DNA of 64,000 nucleotides from the NCBI RefSeq assembly GCF_900168325.1, contig NZ_FVZE01000002.1:744001-808000 (forward strand). The letters are read 5' to 3'. Every line of letters starts with the position of its first letter. Within the stretch, counting starts at the first letter, position 1. The notes beneath the pieces were generated by a model, which worked only from the letters and a program-made list of their open reading frames with translations, searched no databases and had not been told where the DNA came from. The position numbers were made by a program, and so were the translations under genes. Shown here one piece after another: positions 8,709-15,926 of this stretch. Source of the stretch: Novosphingobium mathurense (GTDB taxonomy: Bacteria; Pseudomonadota; Alphaproteobacteria; Sphingomonadales; Sphingomonadaceae).

Positions 8709-9499
8709 CCGATGTGTTCAAGGGGGACTTCCCGGCGGGATCGGTATGGCTGGTCGGTGCCGGCCCCGGCGATGCCGAATTGCTGACGCGCAAGGCCGAA
8801 CGCCTGATCGGCGAGGCCAGCGTGGTCTTTTACGACGCGCTGGTCGGCCCCGAAATCCTCGAAATGGCTGCGCGTTCGGCGCGCCTCGTGCATGTCGGCA
8901 AGCGGTCCGGCCGCCATTCGAAGGATCAGGAGACGATCGACAAGCTGATCGTCGAAGCTGCGCTGCAGGGTGAAAAAGTCGTGCGTCTCAAGGGCGGCGA
9001 TCCGGCGATCTTCGGTCGCGCCACCGAAGAACTCGACGCCTGCCGCGAGGCCGGGGTGACCGTGCGGATCTGCCCGGGCGTCACCGCGGCAAGCGCGGCG
9101 GCGGCAAGCCTTGGCGCTTCGCTGACCTTGCGCGGCCTCGCCCGCAAGCTGACGTTCGTGACCGCCCATGCCCGCGCCGGCGAGGAGCTCCAGCTCGACT
9201 GGTCGCGCCTTGCCGATCCCGAAGCGACACTGGCCGTTTACATGGGCAAGGCCGCAGCCCCGCAAGTCTCTGCCCGCCTGATCGAGGCCGGCCTACCCGC
9301 CGATACGCCGGTCGCGCTGGTGGAAAGTGCCAGCCTGCCGCAGGAGCGCCATTTCCACACCCGCCTCGACCTGCTCCCCCTCGCGGTCCGTACCGCGCTG
9401 GGCGACGGGCCCGCGCTGCTGCTGATCGGTCAGGCGATGGCCCGCCCGGAAGGCGTGGATGCCGCCGTTTCGGTACCGGAAGCCAAGGCGGCGATCTGA
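8705..9499 (+). CDS. cobA: Uroporphyrinogen-III C-methyltransferase (SUMT)
   Basis: 264 residues, the usual size of a single-domain SUMT. Methylates uroporphyrinogen III at C-2 and C-7 with S-adenosylmethionine to give precorrin-2, the precursor of siroheme. Signature motifs are VGAGPGDAELLTRKA near the N-terminus, VRLKGGDPAIFGR, and VTAASAAAASLGASLT. There is no CysG-type dehydrogenase/ferrochelatase half, so those steps must be encoded elsewhere. It overlaps nasA by 4 nt, placing siroheme supply in the same operon as the siroheme enzyme NirB. Confidence 0.94.
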   Translation: MTDVFKGDFPAGSVWLVGAGPGDAELLTRKAERLIGEASVVFYDALVGPEILEMAARSARLVHVGKRSGRHSKDQETIDKLIVEAALQGEKVVRLKGGDPAIFGRATEELDACREAGVTVRICPGVTAASAAAASLGASLTLRGLARKLTFVTAHARAGEELQLDWSRLADPEATLAVYMGKAAAPQVSARLIEAGLPADTPVALVESASLPQERHFHTRLDLLPLAVRTALGDGPALLLIGQAMARPEGVDAAVSVPEAKAAI

Positions 9500-9563
9500 A
9501 GTCCGCTCAGTTAGCGGCATCCCCATGCAGACGGGGCGCCCCTGATGTCGCGCAAGCTGCGCG

Positions 9564-10337
9564 CTAGTCCTTCCACCCGTTCGCCTTGGCGGCTTTCTCC
9601 TGCTCGGCGTCGAGCGGGGCGCCCTTGGCCATTTCCTGCGCGGCGGCCATGAGTTCGGAATTGGCCGAGCCAGCCTGCCGGTATTGCGTGCCCTGCCGCG
9701 TCCCGCCGTTGATCGTGCGCTCGAGGACCCAGCCGCGATCGTCCTTGCAGGCTATCCCCGAGGTTCCGCCGGACGCGAAGACGCGGCAGTAGTCGCCGTC
9801 GCGGCGCTGAAAGCTCGTCAGGATCTGCAGCGATTCCTCCTCGCTGGCGGCAGCCAGTTGCCTGTCCAGCCCGCGTGCCAGCGTGCCCGAGGCCACAAGC
9901 GTGCCGTCGCGATCGGAGACCGAGCCCTTGAGCGTCAACTGGGTTCCCATGAACACGCCCAGCGCCAGCGATGCGGCAATGGCGACGCCCGTGCCCCAGC
10001 GCTGCATGAAGGGGCGCGCCCTGGCCGTTTCCCTGGCATCCTGTGCGGCCTTCTTCGCCTTTTCGGCGCGGGCAGCGGCAAGGCTTACGACCTTGCGTTC
10101 CTCGGCCTGCTTGTCCTCTTCGGCCGCGGCCGCGATCATCGCCTTCCAGGCATCGGGCACGGGTTCCTCGGCGACGGGATCGAGATGGCCGCGCAGGGCT
10201 GCCCGCAGCTTGCGTTCGGCATCGAGGCGCAAGGCGAGGTCGGGATCGGATGCGACAGCAGCTTCGATCCGGGCGGCGTCGACCGGCGAAAGCTCGCCAT
10301 CGGCATAGGCCATCAGCTCTTCGTCGGTCACCTTCAT
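9564..10337 (-). CDS. Anti-sigma factor, membrane-bound
   Basis: 257 residues. The N-terminal segment (DEELMAYADGELSPVDAARIE, read from residue 4) resembles the short helical N-terminus of alphaproteobacterial anti-ECF factors; no zinc-binding HxxxCxxC motif is seen. A charged Ala/Lys region follows, then one membrane segment at about 113-133, then a periplasmic part with a single Cys pair. It overlaps the sigma factor gene by 4 nt and is downstream of it, the standard sigma/anti-sigma arrangement. It should bind and hold the adjacent ECF sigma factor at the membrane until a cell-envelope signal arrives. The signal is not evident from the sequence. Confidence 0.85.
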   Translation of the reverse strand: MKVTDEELMAYADGELSPVDAARIEAAVASDPDLALRLDAERKLRAALRGHLDPVAEEPVPDAWKAMIAAAAEEDKQAEERKVVSLAAARAEKAKKAAQDARETARARPFMQRWGTGVAIAASLALGVFMGTQLTLKGSVSDRDGTLVASGTLARGLDRQLAAASEEESLQILTSFQRRDGDYCRVFASGGTSGIACKDDRGWVLERTINGGTRQGTQYRQAGSANSELMAAAQEMAKGAPLDAEQEKAAKANGWKD

Positions 10338-10831
10338 GCCGCTTCTCCCAATTCGCGCAAAAGGGCTTCGCGCCCGCGTCCCAGCCGCGAGGTCAGCGTC
10401 CCTTGAGGGATGCCGAGGATGTCCGCGGCTTCCTTGTAGCCAAAGCCTTCGACCATCACGAGAACGACCGCCTCGCGCTGATCTTCGGGCAGGCGCTGCA
10501 GGGCCCGCTCGACATTGCCGAGTTCCACGCGGTTCTCTGCGTCCCTGTCGCCGGCTACGCCCACATTCATGCCTTCGTCCTCATGGGCGAACGTCTGCGA
10601 CCTGCGCGTTCTTGCCCTGACTTCGTCTATCCATTGGTTCCGCATGATCCTGTATACCCAAGCATCGAGCCGCGTGCCTTCCTGCCACTGCTGGCGGGCC
10701 TTGAGCGCCCGTTCGATCGTCTGTTGGCACAAGTCGTCGGCATCGGCACTGTCCTGCGTCAAACCGCGCGCAAACCGCCGCAATCGCGGCAGCAGCGCAG
10801 TGAGTTCCTCGCAGAAGCGTGTCATGCTCAT
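10334..10831 (-). CDS. ECF-type RNA polymerase sigma factor
   Basis: 165 residues. Region 2 spans about 10-80 (DADDLCQQTIERALK, then WVYRIMRNQWIDEVRAR). Region 4 spans about 105-160 (LPEDQREAVVLVMVEGFGYK, then GTLTSRLGRGREALL). The linker is short and there is no region 1 or 3, as expected for ECF factors. The anti-sigma gene follows with a 4-nt overlap. The gene is divergent from an exported protease gene across an 83-bp gap that contains an 11-bp inverted repeat, so the protease may belong to its regulon. An in-frame ATG two codons in is an alternative start. Confidence 0.93.
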   Translation of the reverse strand: MSMTRFCEELTALLPRLRRFARGLTQDSADADDLCQQTIERALKARQQWQEGTRLDAWVYRIMRNQWIDEVRARTRRSQTFAHEDEGMNVGVAGDRDAENRVELGNVERALQRLPEDQREAVVLVMVEGFGYKEAADILGIPQGTLTSRLGRGREALLRELGEAA

Positions 10832-10847
10832 CGAATTGCCTTGCCTG

Positions 10848-10881
10848 GGGATGAAACGGATGGACGGGAACGTTTCATCCC
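10848..10881. promoter_or_regulatory. Inverted repeat in the divergent sigma factor / protease promoter
   Basis: GGGATGAAACG (10848-10858) and CGTTTCATCCC (10871-10881) form a perfect 11-bp inverted repeat with a 12-bp spacer. It sits midway between the two divergent start codons. GGGAAC (10866-10871) inside it resembles an ECF -35 element reading toward the protease. It could be an operator, or mirror-image promoter elements serving both genes. Confidence 0.5.
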
Positions 10882-10914
10882 TGAGTGCTATCTTTTTTGT
10901 TATCGGACAAGACC

Positions 10915-12162
10915 ATGATGACCCGGAACCTCAAACGATGCGCCCTTGTCTCGGCCGTGCTCCTGCTGATCGCAGGCCCGGCGCGTGCGCAACTGGGGCT
11001 GCCATTGCCCGGCGATCCGCTGGGTACACTGGGTCAGGTGACGCAGGATCTGGGCGACAGGGCCCGCGATGCGCTGGATCCGGTGCGCGATGTGGTGCGC
11101 AGTGCCCGCAGTCTTGCGCGGGAGCGGGTGCAGCGCCTGACCCGTTTTGCCCGCAACAACTCCGACACGGTGGAACTCGACGATACCGGTGCACCCGCGC
11201 GGCGCGGGGAGGTGCTGCTCGTCGATCCGGGCGACAGAGACATCGCACTCGTCGGGAGCGAGGGTTATGGCGTGATCGAGCAGGGTACGATCGAGGGGCT
11301 CGACTTGGCCTATGCACGGCTGTCGGTGCCCGAAGGTCGAGCGCTGGACAAGGCGATCCGGTCCTTGCGCAAGCTGCTTCCCGGGCGCGAGATCACTGCT
11401 GACCAGATACATTTTCCCTCCAACAGCGCGTCGAGCGTGGTAGGATCGTCCGCAGCGGGTGCAGGTTTGCCTCGCGGTGGTACCGTTGGCGTGATCGACG
11501 GCGGAATCGCCGGTTCCGACCGATTGGCCGGCCAGCGCGGATTTGCCGAAGGAGCGCCCAGGGCCAGCGAGCATGCTTCGGCGATTGCCTCGCTCCTCGC
11601 CGGGGCCGGGACGGCAAGGCTCTACGGCGCGGATGTCTATGGGGCCGATCCGGCCGGCGGAAATGCACTGGCGATCGCCAAGGCGATCGGCTGGATGCGT
11701 CAGAACGCAGTGCCGGTGGTCTCGATCAGTCTGGTCGGTCCGAAGAATGCGCTGCTCGCCAGGGCGATTGCCGCCGCGCGGGCGCACGGGATGGTCGTGG
11801 TCGCTGCCGTGGGCAATGACGGCGCCGCGGCGCCGCCGGCCTACCCGGCGAGTTACCCGGGTGTCATTGCCGTAACTGGGGTCGACGGCAAGGGACGGGT
11901 CCTGATCGAAGCGGGCAAGGCGCTGCATCTCGATTATGCGGCCCCGGGTGCCGACATGTCCGCGCTCGTGCCCGGCAAGGGACGCATGGCGCTGCGTGGC
12001 ACGTCGTTTGCAGCGCCGCTGGCCGCGGCCCGGATCGCGGCCCGCTATCCGCGTCTCGGTAGCTCTGTATCGGCGTTGAAAATCGTTGATTCAGAAGCGG
12101 TCGATGGATCGATCCGGACTGGCCGCGGGGTGCTCTGCGGCACCTGCCGCAAGGGCGCCTGA
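10915..12162 (+). CDS. Exported subtilisin-like serine protease (S8 family)
   Basis: 415 residues. A Sec signal peptide ends at about residue 26 (GPARA-Q), followed by a roughly 150-residue N-terminal region that may be a propeptide. The triad is present as D195 (VGVIDGGIAG), H220 (SEHASAIASLLAG) and S364 (GTSFAAP). The Asp and His motifs depart from the classical DTG and HGT, but the three catalytic residues are kept. Start set at ATG 10915, which fits the signal peptide; ATG 10918 is equally good and a GTG at 10885 is less likely. It is divergent from the ECF sigma gene and upstream of a secreted low-complexity protein, which may be its substrate or partner. Confidence 0.88.
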   Translation: MMTRNLKRCALVSAVLLLIAGPARAQLGLPLPGDPLGTLGQVTQDLGDRARDALDPVRDVVRSARSLARERVQRLTRFARNNSDTVELDDTGAPARRGEVLLVDPGDRDIALVGSEGYGVIEQGTIEGLDLAYARLSVPEGRALDKAIRSLRKLLPGREITADQIHFPSNSASSVVGSSAAGAGLPRGGTVGVIDGGIAGSDRLAGQRGFAEGAPRASEHASAIASLLAGAGTARLYGADVYGADPAGGNALAIAKAIGWMRQNAVPVVSISLVGPKNALLARAIAAARAHGMVVVAAVGNDGAAAPPAYPASYPGVIAVTGVDGKGRVLIEAGKALHLDYAAPGADMSALVPGKGRMALRGTSFAAPLAAARIAARYPRLGSSVSALKIVDSEAVDGSIRTGRGVLCGTCRKGA

Positions 12163-12299
12163 GCAAGAGAATCGAAAAAACTTCCAAAAAAATCGACCCG
12201 GCGCGGATGAAAGGCAAAGGGCCATCCGTTCCTTCCACCAGAGACCCCCGAGGCAAGGTTCACGCCAAAGGGAAGGACAGCAAAGGAAGGAGCAAGATC

Positions 12300-13139
12300 A
12301 TGAAGAAGCTCACACTGGGAACTGCAATTGCCACTCTCGCAATCGTCACCCTGCCAGGCGCTGCCAATGCGCAGCTGCTTGGCGGTGGCGGTCTTGGCGG
12401 CGGCCTCGGCGGCTCGATCGGCGGCACCCTTGGCGGAAGCGTCGGTTCGGTCGGCGGCACTGTTGGCGGTGCCGGTAGCGCCATGGGCGACATCGGGGTT
12501 TCGCGCGCCGGTCGGGCCGTGACCTCGACCGTCAACGGCTCGGGCGAGGCGTCGGCCACCAAGTCGGTCACGGCTCCCGACGTTTCCGCGCCGGACGCTT
12601 CCGCGCTGACCGGCAAGGTCACCAACGCCGCCGGCAATGCCCGCGACCGTGCCACCGGCCTCGCCGGAACGGCACACGATAGTGTCGGCAACGCGGTCGG
12701 CAGTGCCAAGGGTGCGCTCGGCTCAGCCAGCGGCAGCGCCATGGGTTCGGCCAGCGGTGCGGCTTCGGGCTCTGCCGGTACCTCGGGTGCGGGCGGCTCG
12801 GCTTCCGGTTCGGCGAACTCGGCCCTGACCGGCGCTGCGGACCTGCCCGTCGGCTCGGCGCCGTCGGCTTCGCAGTTGACCGATACCGCCGGCAACGCGG
12901 TCGGCGCCGTCCGCGATCGCGCCTCTGCACTGGGTTCGAAGGTCCGTGACGCTGCCGGTCATGCTGCCGGCACGGCTGCGAACACCCAGGCAAGCGGTAA
13001 CGGCAGCGGTTCGGCCAATGCCTCGGCCGGAAATGCCAACGCCAGCGCTTCGGGTTCGGGCAGCGGCTCGGCCTCGAAGCAGGGTGGCAGCGGTTCGGCC
13101 AGCGTGGGCGTGAACGTCAGCACCAATGACGGCGCCTGA
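12300..13139 (+). CDS. Secreted Gly/Ala/Ser-rich low-complexity protein
   Basis: 279 residues with no recognised family. A clear signal peptide ends at about residue 22 (PGAANA-Q), then a Gly-rich block (about 25-60). Two short charged stretches of the type NARDRATGLAGTAHDSV and AVRDRASALGSKVRDAAG occur within long Ser/Gly/Ala tracts. A strong ribosome site (GGAAGGAG about 8 nt upstream) supports ATG 12300 over the upstream in-frame ATG at 12207. It has one Lys/Gln-containing patch near the C-terminus and no cysteine in the mature part. Composition suggests an extracellular matrix-like or intrinsically disordered protein. It follows the S8 protease by 137 nt on the same strand. Confidence 0.75.
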   Translation: MKKLTLGTAIATLAIVTLPGAANAQLLGGGGLGGGLGGSIGGTLGGSVGSVGGTVGGAGSAMGDIGVSRAGRAVTSTVNGSGEASATKSVTAPDVSAPDASALTGKVTNAAGNARDRATGLAGTAHDSVGNAVGSAKGALGSASGSAMGSASGAASGSAGTSGAGGSASGSANSALTGAADLPVGSAPSASQLTDTAGNAVGAVRDRASALGSKVRDAAGHAAGTAANTQASGNGSGSANASAGNANASASGSGSGSASKQGGSGSASVGVNVSTNDGA

Positions 13140-13251
13140 TCCGAAACGGGCCTGAAACCCGTCCCCCCGCTCTTTCAGGTCCCGCGACCCAGTGTCCTGA
13201 CGGTCAATCAGACCGCGGGGCGCTGGGTCGCCCGATTCTGCAAGGTGGCCG

Positions 13252-14562
13252 CTACCGCTTCTGGAGATAGACGAGGATCGGGTAGTTCGGCACCGCGACG
13301 GTGATGTTGTGTCCGCCCCGAACCTTGAGCTTCGCGGTGGCATCTTCCAGCGGATCGAAAGCCACGGCCTTGATCTTCCCGTTGTCGAACCATGAGACCA
13401 GTTCGACCTGTTTCATGGGCGTCTGGGCCGGACCCGCGTAGTTCCGGTCCCATCGCCAGAACGGGGAACGGCTCCACAGCGCGACGATCAGGCTGCCATC
13501 TTCGCGCTGGAGCGGGAGGATGCCGATCGATCCGTCTGCCGTCTTCAGCCTGGCACCGATCGGGCCTTCGACCTTGTCGGAGCGGGTCCTGGCCAGAAAC
13601 GAAGTCAGGCTATGCAGCGCTTTCGCCGCGGCCTTGGGCCGATGTTCGAAAGTGAAGAGGCCGAAGTGGAATTCCGGCTCGGTTCCCTTGGGATCGCGTT
13701 TCTCGTCCAGCAATTCATAGACGTAGCTGCGCCCGATGCCGCTCTCCGCACCCTCGAAGTAGGCGGTGAGGACCAGCTTGGCCTGGGCGACTTCGTCGAT
13801 GCCGAGCTGCGTGTAATTGGCCCAGTACGGCTTGCCCTCGGGCCAGCCTTCGGGAAGCGTGAAGTTGCCGAATTCGGTATTGGCGCGCGGGGCCCTTGCC
13901 GCAGAGCCGGTGAACTTGGCGAAGGCCTCGCGAAGGGCGGGCCCCGGCTGCTGCGCATTGTTGCTGTAGGCATGGACGTTCGCCCAGTCCGCCATTCCCG
14001 ACAGGTCCGAAACGGCTTCCCCGCCCGTGAAGTAGAGGACCGGAAGATGCGCAAGGCCGGCATGTGCCTTGACCTTGGCATAGAGATCGCGCTGCGCGGC
14101 CCGCCCCGCCTCGTCTTTGTGGAGGCCGCGATAGCTGACGGGCCAGTTGTTGATCTCGTTGAAGCCCTCGATACTGACGACCGAGCCGGGGACTTGCGCC
14201 ATCAGCCTTGCCGCGAAATCGACGTTCCGGTCCATCTGGTCCGCCGTTGCGATCAGGTTGAAGCGCAGGCCCTCGGAGGCGAGCCGGGCATAGTCGGAGA
14301 GCGGCACGGTGTCGCCGCCGTCATGGGTGCGCACGTGGACCAGTCCCAGATAGCGCATGTCGTCGCGAACCCGGTCGAGCCGGGCATAGGCGCCGTCGGT
14401 GAAGTTGAGGTGGACGTTGACACCCATGGAGTCGACGAATTGCGCTTCCGGAATTGCCCCTTCCGTCACGTCCGCCTGCTTGTGGCTTGCGCCTTCAAGC
14501 GCCGGACCGTGGCAGGCAATCACCGCCACCAGTGACAGGATCGTGTATCCGAACGGTCTCAT
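13252..14562 (-). CDS. Putative lipoprotein glycoside hydrolase (clan GH-A-like TIM barrel)
   Basis: 436 residues. The N-terminus has a lipoprotein signal with lipobox VIAC (Cys18). The core resembles clan GH-A glycosidases such as GH39: IEGFNEINNWP offers the acid/base Glu after Asn, and RANTEFGNF the candidate nucleophile Glu. The C-terminal 100 residues look like a beta-sandwich. Start chosen at ATG 14562 because it begins the signal peptide; the frame stays open further upstream only through GC bias, and no strong ribosome site is visible. Substrate is unknown. It is adjacent to the polysaccharide locus, so turnover of the surface glycan is possible. Confidence 0.7.
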   Translation of the reverse strand: MRPFGYTILSLVAVIACHGPALEGASHKQADVTEGAIPEAQFVDSMGVNVHLNFTDGAYARLDRVRDDMRYLGLVHVRTHDGGDTVPLSDYARLASEGLRFNLIATADQMDRNVDFAARLMAQVPGSVVSIEGFNEINNWPVSYRGLHKDEAGRAAQRDLYAKVKAHAGLAHLPVLYFTGGEAVSDLSGMADWANVHAYSNNAQQPGPALREAFAKFTGSAARAPRANTEFGNFTLPEGWPEGKPYWANYTQLGIDEVAQAKLVLTAYFEGAESGIGRSYVYELLDEKRDPKGTEPEFHFGLFTFEHRPKAAAKALHSLTSFLARTRSDKVEGPIGARLKTADGSIGILPLQREDGSLIVALWSRSPFWRWDRNYAGPAQTPMKQVELVSWFDNGKIKAVAFDPLEDATAKLKVRGGHNITVAVPNYPILVYLQKR

Positions 14563-14841
14563 CGCAATGTCGCCGACAGGAGAGGAATGCCAGCGCCTGA
14601 AGGCCAGGCGGGCCGCTCCCTGCAGTTTGCATGCTGCATCGGCGACTGCAAGGAGAGCTGCCGCGCAAGAGTATAGAACGACGCGCGATGAACTACTCTT
14701 CCGGGTTAAATGCCAATGGACGATACCGGCACCCGCGCATGACCGACTATTGTCAGGGCTTAGGGGAAGTCTCGCGAAGTCACGTCGAAATCCCGAAACG
14801 GTCGTCGTGAAGCGATTGGGAAAAGGCATTTGCGGGGAACG

Positions 14842-15726
14842 ATGCGCGAAGCTCTCAAGTCCATTCTCGGTCCGGTATTGAAGCGGGCGACCAGCAAGTA
14901 CGTCGCGGGCGAAGCCCTTGAGGATGCCGCCGACCTGGCCTTGCGTGCCGGCCGGCAGAACCTTCGCTGCACCTTGTGTTACTGGAACGACGGAACCGAA
15001 GATCCCGAAATCGTCGTGCGCGAATATTCGCGGATCCTCTCGCTGATCGGCGAGGGCCGCATCGACGGTGCCCTTGCCGCAAAGCTGCCCGCGCTCAAGG
15101 AGCGGGAGGACCTGGTCGAGCAGGTCGTTGCCTTGGCCCGCAAGGTCGATGCGCCGGTCATCTTCGATGCCCACGCGCCGCCGCAGACCGACGATACGCT
15201 CAAGACCCTGGAACGCTATCCGCGCGAGGGTGTCGGCCTTGCCATTCCCGGTCGCTGGAAGCGCAGTCTGCGCGATGCCGACCGTGCCATCGAGCTGGGC
15301 GTGCGCGTGCGGGTGGTCAAGGGCGAGTGGGTCGATCCGGACCACCCCCATATCGATTTGCGAGAAGGGTACCTCGGCATCATCAGGCGCCTTGCCGGGA
15401 AGGCCGCTTTCGTGGGGGTCGCCACGCACGACGCACCGCTGGCGCGCGAGGCCATGCGCATCCTTGCCGAAGCGGGAACGCCATTCGAACAGGAATTCGT
15501 CTATCCGCTGCCGATCGAGGCCGCCCTGCGCGAAGGCGCGTCTTATGGGGCTGGCGCGCGGCTCTACATTCCCTATGGCGAGGCCTGGCTTCCCTATTCG
15601 CTCAAGCGGGCGATCAAGAGCCCGAAGACGCTGTACTGGCTGGGTCGTGACCTGATCGGCGGCAGGAACTTCGTGCTGCCGTCGCTGGACCCGGCGCAGA
15701 TGCCCGCAGCGCCGGTCGCGAACTGA
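14842..15726 (+). CDS. Proline dehydrogenase-like FAD TIM-barrel protein
   Basis: 294 residues. Matches the PRODH fold of PutA: RVRVVKGEWVD (the VKGAYW-type strand), GVATHDAPLAREA (FATHN-type strand) and ARLYIPYGEAWLPYS leading to the last helix. In PutA this last helix has Tyr-x-x-Arg-Arg-x-x-Glu contacting proline; here the run is YSLKRAIK, so the first Arg and the Glu are both Lys. The true substrate may therefore not be proline. Start at ATG 14842 with GGGGA 6 nt upstream. There is no P5C dehydrogenase neighbour. It stands alone between the glycosidase and the polysaccharide genes. Confidence 0.75.
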   Translation: MREALKSILGPVLKRATSKYVAGEALEDAADLALRAGRQNLRCTLCYWNDGTEDPEIVVREYSRILSLIGEGRIDGALAAKLPALKEREDLVEQVVALARKVDAPVIFDAHAPPQTDDTLKTLERYPREGVGLAIPGRWKRSLRDADRAIELGVRVRVVKGEWVDPDHPHIDLREGYLGIIRRLAGKAAFVGVATHDAPLAREAMRILAEAGTPFEQEFVYPLPIEAALREGASYGAGARLYIPYGEAWLPYSLKRAIKSPKTLYWLGRDLIGGRNFVLPSLDPAQMPAAPVAN

Positions 15727-15926
15727 CGGCTCAAAGGTCGTGGGCAAGCAAATCCGAACAATCCGAACGGATTAGCGCTGCTGCCCGTTTCCTGCGCGCG
15801 ACCCATTGTAGCTACCGCCGAATAGGGCATGGGAAGCGCGGCGGCAGCGACTTATCGTTTCGACATCAGGCGCTGTCGGGGTGGGCCCCGGTTGCCTTTC
15901 GAAGCGCCCCCACACGCAGCCGGTTC

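Noticed and set aside
10852..10874. Reading the divergent inverted repeat as a complete ECF promoter (GAAAC to CGTT)
   Set aside because: Spacing between the elements is 13 bp, shorter than the usual 16-17 bp, so only an operator-like repeat is claimed.
12260..12895. Pro/Ala/Glu-rich minus-strand frame opposite the low-complexity secreted protein
   Set aside because: Repetitive complement of a Gly/Ala/Ser-coding sequence; no ribosome site.
14563..15747. Upstream extension of the glycosidase frame to 831 codons
   Set aside because: It runs antisense through the PRODH-like gene and would bury the lipoprotein signal peptide that begins at ATG 14562.
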